64,000 nt of DNA from assembly GCF_000422925.1 (NCBI RefSeq), contig NZ_KE383957.1, forward strand, positions 1 to 64,000, in the 5' to 3' direction. The notes beneath the pieces are model-generated. The model did not search any database. It was not told the origin of the DNA and saw only the letters and a program-made list of their open reading frames with translations. A program made the position numbers and the translations under genes. This document shows positions 53,673 through 62,735 of the stretch, one piece after another. This DNA comes from Paludibacterium yongneupense DSM 18731 (lineage in GTDB: Bacteria; Pseudomonadota; Gammaproteobacteria; Burkholderiales; Chromobacteriaceae). The stretch's first letter is position 1; each line of letters starts with the position of its first letter.

Positions 53673-54858
53673 GCGCCGGTCGGCTCTTCTTCAAATCGTT
53701 CATCGCCTGGCTCAGACCCTCCGGCGTCAGCGCATACATGCGTCCCTGCAGCAAGTCGCGCAACAGTCGGGTCGATGCGACCGGCTCCCAATAGGCGGGC
53801 GCGACCGGGTTGAGCCAAGCGGCATGGCGGAAATGCGCGAGCAGGCGGCCGAGCCAGACGGCACCGGCTTCGGCGTTGCTGTGCTCGACGCTCCCGCCCG
53901 GATGCGTAATCTCGTAAGGACTCATGGTGGCATCGCCGACGATGATCAACTTGTAGTCGGCGCCGTAGGTATTGATCAGTTCCTGGGTCGCCGTGCGTGT
54001 CGCATCGCGGCGCGGCTTGCCGTTCCAGAGCGTTTCGTAGATGCAGTTGTGGAAATAGAAATGCCGCAGGTGCTTGAATTCGCTCTTCGCGGCGGCGAAC
54101 AGGTCTTCGCAGGTCTGGACATGGCTGTCCATCGAGCCGCCGGCATCGAGCAAAAGCAGCACCTTGACCGTATTGCGCGATTCCGGCATCCAGCGCAGGT
54201 CGAGCAGGCCGGCGTTCTTTGCCGTGCCGGCGATGGTCGCGTCCAGATCGAGAACGTCGGGCGCGCCGCTGCGGGCGAACTGGCGCAGCCGGCGCAGCGC
54301 CATCTTGGTATTCCGGCTGCCGAGTTCGACACTGTCGTCGGCATTGTGGAACTCGCGTTTTTCCCATACTTTGACCGCGCCATGCTTGCGGCTGTGCGCT
54401 TGCCCGATGCGCACGCCTTCCTTGTGTTCGCCCCAGGCGCCGAATGGACTCGATCCTGCGGTTCCTATCCAGATTTTTCCGCCCTCATGCCGTTCCTTTT
54501 GCTGCGCGAGCCGCTGGCGCAAGGTCTCCATCAATGCATCCCAGCCCTGCGCATCCAGCTGCTTCCGCTCTTCCGGAGTCAGCTGCTTCTCCGCCTGGCG
54601 GTGCAGCCAGGCCGCGGGGAGTTCCCGCTCGAGATCGTCGGCCGGCGGCAAGGCGCCGCAGAAGAAGGCGGCAAAGACTTGATCGAAGCGATCGAAGTAT
54701 TTTTCATCCTTGACCAGGCACAGGCGTGCGAGGGCGTAGAAGTCGTCGACGTGGCCGAAAGCCAGACCGCGCTCCAGTGCGGCGGCCAGGGTCAGCAGCT
54801 CCTGTGGCGTGACGGGAAGGTGCGCGGCGCGCAAAGCCATGAAAAAATCAATCAGCAT
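53641..54858 (-). CDS. CoxE-like VWA-domain protein
   Basis: 405 residues. The N-terminal two thirds are helical ([20 protein letters not shown].., with a conserved [20 protein letters not shown] segment), followed by a von Willebrand A-type domain with a MIDAS motif Asp238-x-Gly240-x-Ser242 ([12 protein letters not shown]). Such CoxE/YehP-type proteins normally act with a MoxR AAA+ ATPase in maturation of metal or cofactor enzymes. No MoxR gene lies beside it here: ureG converges on it and an aldehyde dehydrogenase diverges. A link to urease is possible but not supported beyond position. Confidence 0.85.
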   Translation of the reverse strand: MLIDFFMALRAAHLPVTPQELLTLAAALERGLAFGHVDDFYALARLCLVKDEKYFDRFDQVFAAFFCGALPPADDLERELPAAWLHRQAEKQLTPEERKQLDAQGWDALMETLRQRLAQQKERHEGGKIWIGTAGSSPFGAWGEHKEGVRIGQAHSRKHGAVKVWEKREFHNADDSVELGSRNTKMALRRLRQFARSGAPDVLDLDATIAGTAKNAGLLDLRWMPESRNTVKVLLLLDAGGSMDSHVQTCEDLFAAAKSEFKHLRHFYFHNCIYETLWNGKPRRDATRTATQELINTYGADYKLIIVGDATMSPYEITHPGGSVEHSNAEAGAVWLGRLLAHFRHAAWLNPVAPAYWEPVASTRLLRDLLQGRMYALTPEGLSQAMNDLKKSRPALTRSAFPAPR

Positions 54859-54913
54859 GGTAGGTTTGCGGGTGACAACAGCGGTGGGCGATGATAGATT
54901 GGAGCCTGAACTC

Positions 54914-54927
54914 CAAACGATCGTTTG
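54914..54927. promoter_or_regulatory. TetR-type palindrome upstream of the aldehyde dehydrogenase operon
   Basis: CAAACGATCGTTTG is a perfect 14-bp palindrome in the 99-bp divergent spacer, 31 bp ahead of the dehydrogenase ATG. It resembles operators of TetR-family repressors. No TetR gene lies within the window near it. Confidence 0.6.
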
Positions 54928-54957
54928 AGTTTGTTGCTGTCTGCTTGAGGATAGCCT

Positions 54958-56388
54958 ATGTCAAAGCCCATCGAGCCGCAACCGTCGTTCGAGGATATGG
55001 GGAGCATGCTGACCGGTCTGCGCGCGAGCCATGCGGCCGAGCCTTACCCGACGGCGGCATGCCGTCGCCGTCGCTTGCAGGCCGTCGCCGCCATGCTGCA
55101 GGTCAACGCCGATGCGATCGCCGCGGCCATCGATGCCGATTTCGGCCAGCGCAGCCGCAGCGAGACTCGACTGGCCGAATTGTTTCCCGCCCGCGAAGGT
55201 CTTCGCCACGCCGGCCGGCACCTCGCGCGCTGGATGCGCGCGCAGCGCCGTGCGACCGGTTTCTGGTTTTTGCCGGCGAAAAGCCGCGTCTTCGCGCAGC
55301 CACTCGGCGTGATCGGCATCGTCGTCCCGTGGAATTACCCGCTCTTGCTGGCGATCGGTCCGCTGACCGCAGCCCTTGCCGCCGGTAACCGGGCCATGCT
55401 CAAGATGTCGGAGCACACCCCGCGTTTCGGAGCGCTGCTCTGCGATCTGCTCGAATCGGCTCTCGGGCCCGATGTCGTGCGCGTAGTCAACGGCGGGCCC
55501 GAGGTGGGGGCCGCGTTCTGCCGCCTGCCTTTCGATCATGTGCTGTTTACCGGGTCGACTGCCGTCGGCCGCCATGTGATGCGTGCGGCAGCCGACAATC
55601 TGACGGCGTTGACGCTGGAGCTTGGCGGCAAATCGCCGGCCATCGTCGCCGACGACGCCGACCTGGAACGTGTCGCCGCCGCGCTGGTGAGCGGCAAGAT
55701 GCTCAATGCCGGGCAAACCTGCATCGCTCCGGATTATGTGCTGATCAGCGAGAATCAACGCGAGGCATTGCTCGCCCGGCTGGTCGGGCAGGCGAACGCC
55801 GCGTATCCGACGCTCGCCCATAATCCGGATTACAGCGCCATCTGTCATGCCGGGCATTACCGGCGGCTGGTCGACTGGCGCGAAGAAGCGCGTGCCGCGG
55901 GCGCACGCGTGATCGAGACCGGCCCAGGAGACGAGGATCTCGCGGCGGTGCGCAAGATGCCGCTGACATTGATTCTGGACTGTCCTGCCACATGCCGGGT
56001 GATGCAGGAGGAAATCTTCGGCCCCATTCTGCCGCTGATCGCTTACCGGCATTTCGACGAGGCGCTGGCTTACATCAACGCCAGGCCGCGTCCGCTGGCC
56101 TTGTATCTTTTCAGCGATGACGCGCGCCGCATCGATCGCACTGTGCGCGAGACCGTCAGCGGCGGTCTCTGCATCAACGAGACGCTGCTGCATATCGCGC
56201 AGGATGATCTGCCCTTCGGCGGGGTCGGTCATTCCGGCTTCGGACAGTACCACGGACGCGAGGGATTCCTGCGCCTGTCGCAGCCCAAACCCGTGTTCGT
56301 GCAGAGCCGTTTCAGCCGTGTAGCATGGTTGCGGCCGCCTTACGGTCGCCGCGCGGCCTTGCTGCTGCGCTGGATGCTGGGAGAATGA
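54958..56388 (+). CDS. Aldehyde dehydrogenase (coniferyl-aldehyde dehydrogenase-like)
   Basis: An NAD(P)-dependent aldehyde dehydrogenase, 476 residues. The catalytic Cys255 (NAGQTCIAPDY) and general base Glu221 (LELGGKSP) are present, as are the cofactor motifs GVIGIVVPWNYP and FTGSTAVGRHV. The short form and the terminal hydrophobic segment (AWLRPPYGRRAALLLRWMLG) match the class 3/coniferyl-aldehyde and fatty-aldehyde dehydrogenase branch. It is followed after 4 nt by the Tat-signal gene and the GMC flavoprotein, suggesting oxidation of an alcohol to aldehyde (GMC) and then acid (this enzyme). Confidence 0.9.
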   Translation: MSKPIEPQPSFEDMGSMLTGLRASHAAEPYPTAACRRRRLQAVAAMLQVNADAIAAAIDADFGQRSRSETRLAELFPAREGLRHAGRHLARWMRAQRRATGFWFLPAKSRVFAQPLGVIGIVVPWNYPLLLAIGPLTAALAAGNRAMLKMSEHTPRFGALLCDLLESALGPDVVRVVNGGPEVGAAFCRLPFDHVLFTGSTAVGRHVMRAAADNLTALTLELGGKSPAIVADDADLERVAAALVSGKMLNAGQTCIAPDYVLISENQREALLARLVGQANAAYPTLAHNPDYSAICHAGHYRRLVDWREEARAAGARVIETGPGDEDLAAVRKMPLTLILDCPATCRVMQEEIFGPILPLIAYRHFDEALAYINARPRPLALYLFSDDARRIDRTVRETVSGGLCINETLLHIAQDDLPFGGVGHSGFGQYHGREGFLRLSQPKPVFVQSRFSRVAWLRPPYGRRAALLLRWMLGE

Positions 56389-56392
56389 ACCG

Positions 56393-56902
56393 ATGCTGTC
56401 TCGCAGACAATTTCTTTCTGTCGCCGGAACCGGGGCGGGAGTCCTGATCGCAGGAGGCTGGGCGCTGCATCGCGCATGGCCGGACAGTACGCCGCGAGGC
56501 GGGCGGCGCTTCCTTGGCGATGCGGATGCGGTGCTGATCGCGGCGCTGGCTCCGGTGGTCATCGGCTTCGCGGGCGTGGACCGTGCGGCAGTGCTGCGAG
56601 GTTTCGACCTTGCCGCCGCGGGCTTGCCGCCGGGGCCGCAGCGGCAACTGCGGCGCCTGCTCGACGTGCTTGGCAGCCGCTGGGGACGGCATGGACTGGC
56701 CGGCGTGACCCTGCCGTGGGGCGAGGCCGCCGCCAGCGAGATCGAGGCTTTTCTGCAGCGCTGGCGGCTCGGTCGCCTGCAGCTGTTGCGCGGTGCCTAT
56801 CAGGCTTTGCATGCCCTGATCTGCGCGGCCTGGTACGGGAACCCCGCCAGTTGGGAGGCGCTCGACTATCGGCAGCCTCCGGTGATGGAGTGGCTGCCAT
56901 GA
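56393..56902 (+). CDS. Tat-secreted small subunit associated with the GMC oxidoreductase
   Basis: 169 residues. The twin-arginine motif RRQFLS opens a signal (MLSRRQFLSVAGTGAGVLIAGG), so the protein is exported folded. The rest (FLGDADAVLIAALAPVVIGF.., YGNPASWEALDYRQPP) resembles gluconate 2-dehydrogenase subunit 3-type partners of GMC flavoproteins. The stop overlaps the GMC start (ATGA), pointing to a complex between the two. Its exact role is not established. Confidence 0.75.
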   Translation: MLSRRQFLSVAGTGAGVLIAGGWALHRAWPDSTPRGGRRFLGDADAVLIAALAPVVIGFAGVDRAAVLRGFDLAAAGLPPGPQRQLRRLLDVLGSRWGRHGLAGVTLPWGEAAASEIEAFLQRWRLGRLQLLRGAYQALHALICAAWYGNPASWEALDYRQPPVMEWLP

Positions 56903-58530
56903 GCGTGCACCCCCATCTGCCCGATCCGCTGGCAGAGGGGCTGGCGGGCGGGTGGCGTGTCATCGATGCCTCTGCGCTGGGCGGCGACCTGGAGCTGAAT
57001 GCCGATGTGGCCATCGTCGGCACGGGGGCCGGGGGCGGGATCAGCGCCGAAATACTGACCCGCGCCGGCCTGGCGGTGGTGCTGCTGGAGGAAGGGGCGT
57101 TTCGCACCTCGCGCGACTTCCGCCTGCTGGAAGCGCAGGCCTATCCCGATCTGTATCAGGAATCGGCGGCGCGCAAGACGGCGGACCAGGGCATCACCAT
57201 CCTGCAGGGGCGAACCGTCGGCGGGAGCACCACGGTCAACTGGACCAGCTGCTTTCGAACACCGGCATCGACGCTGGCCTGGTGGCGCGAGCAATTCGGG
57301 TTGTCCGACTTCGACGAGGCGTCGATGGCGACCTGGTTCGAACGTGCCGAAGCCCGGGTCGGCGTGGCGGACTGGGCGGCGCCGCCCAATGCCAATAACG
57401 CGGTGCTGGAGCGCGGCTGCCGCGCACTCGGCTGGCCGAGCGCGCCTATCCGGCGTAATGTGCGCGCGTGCTGGAACCTCGGCTATTGCGGCATGGGATG
57501 CGCGACCAATGCCAAGCAATCCATGCTGGTGACCACCCTCCCAGCCGCGCTCGAAGCGGGAGCACGGCTGCTGACGCGGGTCAGGGTCGAGCGTTTGAGC
57601 TTCAACGCGACGCATGACCGGGTCGAAGCGGTGGAGGGGGTGGCGCTCGGCTCCGACGGCTTGCGCCCCAGCGGATACCGGGTCAGAGTCCGTGCCGCTC
57701 ATGTCGTTCTGGCCGCCGGAGCCATCGGTACGCCGGCCGTTCTGTTGCGCAGTGCGGCTCCCGATCCTTACCAGCGCCTGGGGCGCCGTACTTTCCTGCA
57801 TCCGGTCGCCTTGTCCGGCGCTTTGTTCGACAACAGAATCGAAGCCTATAACGGCGCGCCGCAGTCGGTGTATTGCGAGCATTTCATGCCTGCCGCCCCG
57901 CTGGATGGCGCCCTCGGCTTCAAACTGGAGGTGCCGCCTGTGCATCCGGTGATTCTGTCTAGCGTGCTCAGTGGCTTCGGGGTCGGGCACCGGCGGCTGA
58001 TGCGGGCCATGCCCCACCTCAATGTCATGCTGGCGCTGCTGCGCGACGGGTTTCACCCCGACAGCGAGGGGGGGCGCGTGCATCTGGACAGTGACGGCGC
58101 GGCCAAGCTCGACTATCCGGTGACCGATGTCGTGTGGGAGGCGGTACGCCGCAGCTGGCTGGCGATGGCCGAGGTGCAATTCGCTGCCGGCGCGCGCGCG
58201 GTGCTGACCGTGCACGAGTCGGCGCGCCTCGTGCACAGTTGGGCCGAGGCGCGGAGACTGATCGGGGAACTGCCTCTCGAAGCGGGTTTGGCCCGCCTGG
58301 TGAGCGCCCATGTCATGGGCGGCGCGGCGATGAGTCGCGCAGATAGCGGCGGCGTGGTCGACAGCCTGGGCCGGCACTGGCAGCTCGACAATCTTTCCGT
58401 GATCGACGGGTCGGTGTTTCCGACCAGCATCGGGGCGAACCCGCAGCTGTCCGTCTACGCTTTTTCCATGCGTGCCGCCGACTCGCTGGCACGGCGTTTG
58501 ACCTACGGACAGTCGGATCGAGAGAATTGA
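56899..58530 (+). CDS. GMC-family FAD oxidoreductase (long-chain alcohol oxidase-like)
   Basis: 543 residues from ATG 56899 (overlaps the previous stop by 4 nt). An FAD-binding DVAIVGTGAGGGISAE near residue 36, GRTVGGSTTVNWTSCFRTP, a cysteine-bearing CWNLGYCGMGCATNAKQS, and the C-terminal SVFPTSIGANPQLSVYAFSM are those of GMC enzymes of the fatty-alcohol oxidase/choline dehydrogenase group. No Tat or Sec signal of its own is seen, so it may be exported with the Tat-tagged small subunit. The likely substrate is a primary or aromatic alcohol. Confidence 0.88.
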   Translation: MSVHPHLPDPLAEGLAGGWRVIDASALGGDLELNADVAIVGTGAGGGISAEILTRAGLAVVLLEEGAFRTSRDFRLLEAQAYPDLYQESAARKTADQGITILQGRTVGGSTTVNWTSCFRTPASTLAWWREQFGLSDFDEASMATWFERAEARVGVADWAAPPNANNAVLERGCRALGWPSAPIRRNVRACWNLGYCGMGCATNAKQSMLVTTLPAALEAGARLLTRVRVERLSFNATHDRVEAVEGVALGSDGLRPSGYRVRVRAAHVVLAAGAIGTPAVLLRSAAPDPYQRLGRRTFLHPVALSGALFDNRIEAYNGAPQSVYCEHFMPAAPLDGALGFKLEVPPVHPVILSSVLSGFGVGHRRLMRAMPHLNVMLALLRDGFHPDSEGGRVHLDSDGAAKLDYPVTDVVWEAVRRSWLAMAEVQFAAGARAVLTVHESARLVHSWAEARRLIGELPLEAGLARLVSAHVMGGAAMSRADSGGVVDSLGRHWQLDNLSVIDGSVFPTSIGANPQLSVYAFSMRAADSLARRLTYGQSDREN

Positions 58531-58557
58531 CTTCCAATTTGCATAAGGGCGTACACT
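58527..58557 (+). promoter_or_regulatory. Possible promoter of the tolC-hlyD-ABC operon
   Basis: TTGACT (58527-58532) and TACACT (58552-58557) resemble -35 and -10 boxes but are separated by 19 bp, longer than optimal. It lies at the end of the GMC gene, 29 nt before the outer-membrane protein gene. Confidence 0.3.
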
Positions 58558-58585
58558 CAAAGCTCGGGATTCTGCTGACAACGCG

Positions 58586-59905
58586 ATGACATCGATGAGA
58601 GCGCTGCTTTCGGTTCTGTTGCTGGGGGGGGCGACCCTGGCGCAGGCGGAGACACTGGAACAAGCCTGGCAACAGGCGCTGGACGTCAGCCGTAGCATCA
58701 AGGCCGCCGCTTTTGATGCCGATGCGGCTCAGTCAGGGCTGGAGGCGGCGCAGTCGGCGCAGGGGCCCAGCCTGAGCCTGGAAGCCGACTGGCGGCGTTT
58801 CGACCACGCGTATCAGGCCGAACTGGACGTGACGCCGCTGACCGGCCCGCTGGCATCGGCGCTCGGGACCTCCCTGCCCGGAACGATGACGGCTCCGTTG
58901 ACCGATACCAAACAGCTGTCCGGCGAAGCACGCGTGAGCCTGCCCGTGTATACCAGCGGTCGGCTGGAGCACAAAATCGATGCCGCACGCGCGACCATCG
59001 ACGTCGCCGCGCAGGATCTGCGGCGTACCCGGCTTGATGTCAAATACGATGTTGCCGTCGCTTATCTCGATGTGTTGCGCGCCCGGCGCGCGCAGGACGT
59101 CGCCCGCACCTATCTGTCCAGCCTGACGTCCTATCGTCGCGATGTAGACCAGTTTTATGCGCGCGGCCTGGTGGCGCGGGTGGATGCGCTGGGGGCGCAG
59201 GTCGCTCAAGCCGATGCGAGTCAGCGACTGATTGCCGCCAGCGATAGCGAACGCATCGCGGCAGCCGCCTACAATCGACTGCTCGGACGCCCGTTAGCGG
59301 CGCCCGTCACCCTTTCCGATCTGTCCTATCCGCGCGAACGGCGCGATATCGCGACGCTCACGCAGACGGCGCTTGCGCGCCGCCCCGAACCTGCGCAACT
59401 CTCGGCGCGCAGCGACGCCCTGCGCGCCGAGGCGAAGAGCGTGCGGGCGCAGGCCGGTCCCCAGGTCGGCATCTACGCGGCGTATGACTATCTCGACAAT
59501 CCCTATCTGGTGAACAAGGGCACCGGATCGATCGGCATCGGCGTGCGCTGGGCCGTTTTCGACAGCGGCTTGAGCCGATCCAGCGCCGGCAGCGTCGAGA
59601 GCCGCGCGCTGGCCGTCGACGAACGGCGCGAAGAGACGCTGGATCTGATCCGCCTTGAGGTGGAGCGCGCGGCCCGGCTCGAACATGATGCCGCCACACG
59701 TATGGATGTCGCCGCCGCGGCGCTGGCGGCAGCGGACGAATACCTGAAGATACAGCGCGATCGCTATGCCAACGGGCTGGCCAATCAGACCGAGGTGCTG
59801 GCGGGCGAGGCGCGTCGAAGCGAAGCGCGCCGCAATGATTTCAATGCCCGTTACGACCATGCTTTAGCCATACTGCGCATTCGGCGCGCAACCGGGGAGA
59901 TGTGA
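58586..59905 (+). CDS. TolC-family outer-membrane efflux protein
   Basis: 439 residues with a signal peptide (MTSMRALLSVLLLGGATLAQA); ATG 58595 is an alternative start. The mature protein consists of the two long helical repeats of TolC-type channels (LEQAWQQALDVSRSIKAAAFDADAAQSGLEAAQ in the first, EEYLKIQRDRYANGLANQTEVL-like helix in the second). It forms the outer-membrane exit duct for the HlyD-ABC system that follows with no gap. Confidence 0.92.
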   Translation: MTSMRALLSVLLLGGATLAQAETLEQAWQQALDVSRSIKAAAFDADAAQSGLEAAQSAQGPSLSLEADWRRFDHAYQAELDVTPLTGPLASALGTSLPGTMTAPLTDTKQLSGEARVSLPVYTSGRLEHKIDAARATIDVAAQDLRRTRLDVKYDVAVAYLDVLRARRAQDVARTYLSSLTSYRRDVDQFYARGLVARVDALGAQVAQADASQRLIAASDSERIAAAAYNRLLGRPLAAPVTLSDLSYPRERRDIATLTQTALARRPEPAQLSARSDALRAEAKSVRAQAGPQVGIYAAYDYLDNPYLVNKGTGSIGIGVRWAVFDSGLSRSSAGSVESRALAVDERREETLDLIRLEVERAARLEHDAATRMDVAAAALAAADEYLKIQRDRYANGLANQTEVLAGEARRSEARRNDFNARYDHALAILRIRRATGEM

Positions 59906-60813
59906 TGCGAGCGATCCGTCTGTTGGGAGTGGTGCCCCTGATTCTGGTGGCGGGTATCGGCTACGGGATCTGGCGTTCGCATCAGCATGGCGTGCCGGAT
60001 GGGCTGATTCAGGTCAATGGCCGGATCGAAGGGGATCATACCTTTGTCGCCAGCAAGTATCCGGGGCGCTTGATGGAACTGGTGCCACACGAAGGCGACA
60101 GCGTTCGCGCCGGCACCGTGGTGGCCAGGCTGTCGTCGGATGAACTGGTCTCGCGCCAGGCCGGCGTGCGTGCCGCACTCGATGCTGCGCGCGCGCGCAG
60201 CCAAAGGGCACGGGCCGTCTGGGTGCAGGCCGCGAGGGACGCCGACCGTTACCAGGCGCTGCTCGCCCGCGGCTCGGTAGACCGGGTTCATGCCGAGCAG
60301 ATGCGTCTGGCCGCGGTCAGCGCCGAGAGCCAGTTTCGCGAAGCCGAGGCGCAAATCCGGCAGGCGGCGGCCGGTAGCGACGAAGTCGGCAGTCAGCTCA
60401 AGGAAATGACTTTGCTGGCGCCTGCCGCCGGGATGGTGACCACCCGCCTGCACGAACCCGGCGATGTGCTGGCGGCGGGAGGGGCCGTGCTGGATATCGT
60501 CGACCTCAACCGTCTTTATCTCAAGGTTTACGTGCCGGAAGACCAGATTGGAAAAGTCCGGCTCGGCTTGCCGGCCCGAATCTATACCGATGCCTGGCCC
60601 GGGCTGGCTTTTGCCGCGCGCGTGAGCACCATCGCCGGCCGTGCCGAGTTTACGCCGAAGGAAGTCCAGACTCCGGACGAGCGGGTCAAACTGGTGTACG
60701 CGGTCAAACTCGCGGTGGCGGAAAACCCGGGCTGGCGCTTGACGCCGGGCGTGCCGGCCGATGCCGTGATCCGCTGGAACGACACCGTGGCGTGGCAGCG
60801 TCCGCGCTGGTGA
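59905..60813 (+). CDS. HlyD-family periplasmic adaptor
   Basis: Membrane-fusion protein, 302 residues, anchored by one N-terminal helix (LLGVVPLILVAGIGYGIW). The lipoyl-like half-motifs (VNGRIEGDHTFVASKYPGRLMEL and LLAPAAGMVTTRLHEPGD) flank a coiled-coil hairpin. The ATG at 59905 shares its first base with the last base of the tolC-family stop; a GTG one codon earlier is possible. It joins the ABC-2 permeases to the outer-membrane channel, as in YbhG/YhiI systems. Confidence 0.9.
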   Translation: MRAIRLLGVVPLILVAGIGYGIWRSHQHGVPDGLIQVNGRIEGDHTFVASKYPGRLMELVPHEGDSVRAGTVVARLSSDELVSRQAGVRAALDAARARSQRARAVWVQAARDADRYQALLARGSVDRVHAEQMRLAAVSAESQFREAEAQIRQAAAGSDEVGSQLKEMTLLAPAAGMVTTRLHEPGDVLAAGGAVLDIVDLNRLYLKVYVPEDQIGKVRLGLPARIYTDAWPGLAFAARVSTIAGRAEFTPKEVQTPDERVKLVYAVKLAVAENPGWRLTPGVPADAVIRWNDTVAWQRPRW

Positions 60814-60818
60814 GCACC

Positions 60819-62735
60819 ATGGACGCCCCTCTGCTGACGGTTCGCGACTTCGGAAAGCGCTATGGGGGCTCGGACGCCGTGTGCGGTCTGTCGTTGGACA
60901 TCGCGCGCGGCGAACTGTTCGGTCTGATCGGCCCGGATGGAGCGGGCAAGTCGAGTTTCATGAAGGCCGTCGCCGGCGTGTTGCGCTTCGATGCCGGCCG
61001 GGTGCAGGTGTTCGGCACCGATATCGCTTCGGACACGGGGGCCGAGTCGGTCAAGTCTCGCCTGGGTTTGATGCCGCAAGGGCTCGGGCAAAACCTCTAT
61101 GGCAGCTTGTCGGTCGAGGAAAATATCGATTTTTTTGCACGTCTGCGCATGGTGCCGCGCGATCAGGCCGAGCGCCGCAAGCACGACTTGCTGGCGGTGA
61201 CCCGGCTTGCCCCGTTTGCGCAGCGTCCGATGCGGCAGTTGTCCGGCGGCATGAAGCAAAAGCTTGGTCTGGCGTGCACGCTGATCCATGCCCCGGATCT
61301 GATCATACTCGATGAACCGACCACGGGCGTCGACCCGGTTTCCCGGCGCGACTTCTGGGGCATACTCGGGGATCTGATGGAGAGCGAGGGGCTGACCGCG
61401 CTGGTTTCGACGGCCTATCTGGATGAGGCCAGCCGCTTTACCCGTCTATGTCTGTTGCATCAGGGGCGGGCGCTGGCGACGGGGACGCCGGACGAGATCC
61501 TGGCGCGGGCGCCGGGAGCGGTGGTGCAATGCCGGGTCGTTCCGCAACTGGAGGCTCAGCAGCGGCTGGCGCCGCATTTTCCGCACTGCGAGGCGATGGG
61601 GCAGACGCTGCGACTGTTCGTGGAGGGGCTCGATCGCGAAGCGGCCGGTGCCGCCGTGCGGGAGTCTCTGAACGGTCTGGATATCGAGACCCTCGATACG
61701 ATGGCGCCGGAACTCGAAGACGTGTTCCTGGCGCTGCTGGGCGGCGAGCGTGCGGCGACGCTTCCGCCCGGGCAGGCGAATACGCCGTCGGCGGACGAGC
61801 CGGATGCGATCCTCGCGCAGGGCCTGACGCGGACCTTCGGCGAGTTTGTGGCCGTTGCCGATGTCAGCTTCAAGGTCCGTCCGGGCGAGATATTCGGTTT
61901 GCTCGGCGCCAACGGCGCAGGCAAGACCACGGCAATCAAGATGCTGACCGGCATTCTGCCGCCCAGTGGCGGCAGCGGCAGCGTGGCTGGCGCAGATATG
62001 CGTCATGCCGGCGCGCTGATCAAATCGCGCATCGGCTATATGTCACAGGCCTTCTCGCTCTACCTCGACCTGACTGTCCGCGAGAATATCCGGCTTTACG
62101 CCGGACTCTATGGCCTGGGTCGACAGGACGGTGACGAACGCATGCGCTGGATCATCGGCATGGCGGGGCTGGCCGGCCACGAAGACGAACTGGCCGCGTC
62201 TCTGCCCATGGGGCTGCGGCAGCGGCTGGCCCTCGGTTGCGCGCTCGTGCACCGGCCGCGCGTACTGTTCCTGGACGAGCCGACGTCGGGGGTCGACCCG
62301 CTCGGACGACGCGTATTCTGGGACATCCTGTTCTCGCTGTCCCGCGTCGACGGGGTGGCGATGCTGGTGACGACGCACTTCATGTCCGAAGCGGAACACT
62401 GCGACCGCCTGGCCCTGATGTTTGCCGGACGCATCGTGGCCGATGCCTCGCCGCAGGAGTTGAAACGGCAGGTTGTCGCCGAGGCGGGCGAGCTCTATCA
62501 GGTGACGACGGCCGATGCACGCGGGCTGGGCAAGGCCTTGGCGGCATCCGGTTTCCCCGGCGCGTCACCTTGCGGCCGCGACCTGCGCCTGCTCAGCCGC
62601 GACGGAGCCGCCCTCGCGGCGGCCGTGTCCGCACACGAAGCCGGAGCCCGCGTGGAGACGCGGCCGATCGGGATGGAGGATGTTTTCGTGCACCTGGTTT
62701 CGCGTCTGGAAGCCGAGCACGGGGGGGCGGCATGA
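60819..62735 (+). CDS. ABC exporter ATPase with two fused nucleotide-binding domains (RbbA/YbhF-like)
   Basis: 638 residues from ATG 60819, with two complete ABC modules. First: Walker A GPDGAGKSSFM, signature LSGGMKQKLGLACTL, Walker B LIILDEPTTGVDP. Second: GANGAGKTTAIKML, a degenerate signature PMGLRQRLALGCAL, LFLDEPTSGVDP. It matches the twin-ATPase of the YbhGFSR and YhiI-RbbA-YhhJ type. It starts 5 nt after the HlyD gene and overlaps the permease by 4 nt. The exported substrate is unknown (drugs or cations in characterised relatives). Confidence 0.92.
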   Translation: MDAPLLTVRDFGKRYGGSDAVCGLSLDIARGELFGLIGPDGAGKSSFMKAVAGVLRFDAGRVQVFGTDIASDTGAESVKSRLGLMPQGLGQNLYGSLSVEENIDFFARLRMVPRDQAERRKHDLLAVTRLAPFAQRPMRQLSGGMKQKLGLACTLIHAPDLIILDEPTTGVDPVSRRDFWGILGDLMESEGLTALVSTAYLDEASRFTRLCLLHQGRALATGTPDEILARAPGAVVQCRVVPQLEAQQRLAPHFPHCEAMGQTLRLFVEGLDREAAGAAVRESLNGLDIETLDTMAPELEDVFLALLGGERAATLPPGQANTPSADEPDAILAQGLTRTFGEFVAVADVSFKVRPGEIFGLLGANGAGKTTAIKMLTGILPPSGGSGSVAGADMRHAGALIKSRIGYMSQAFSLYLDLTVRENIRLYAGLYGLGRQDGDERMRWIIGMAGLAGHEDELAASLPMGLRQRLALGCALVHRPRVLFLDEPTSGVDPLGRRVFWDILFSLSRVDGVAMLVTTHFMSEAEHCDRLALMFAGRIVADASPQELKRQVVAEAGELYQVTTADARGLGKALAASGFPGASPCGRDLRLLSRDGAALAAAVSAHEAGARVETRPIGMEDVFVHLVSRLEAEHGGAA

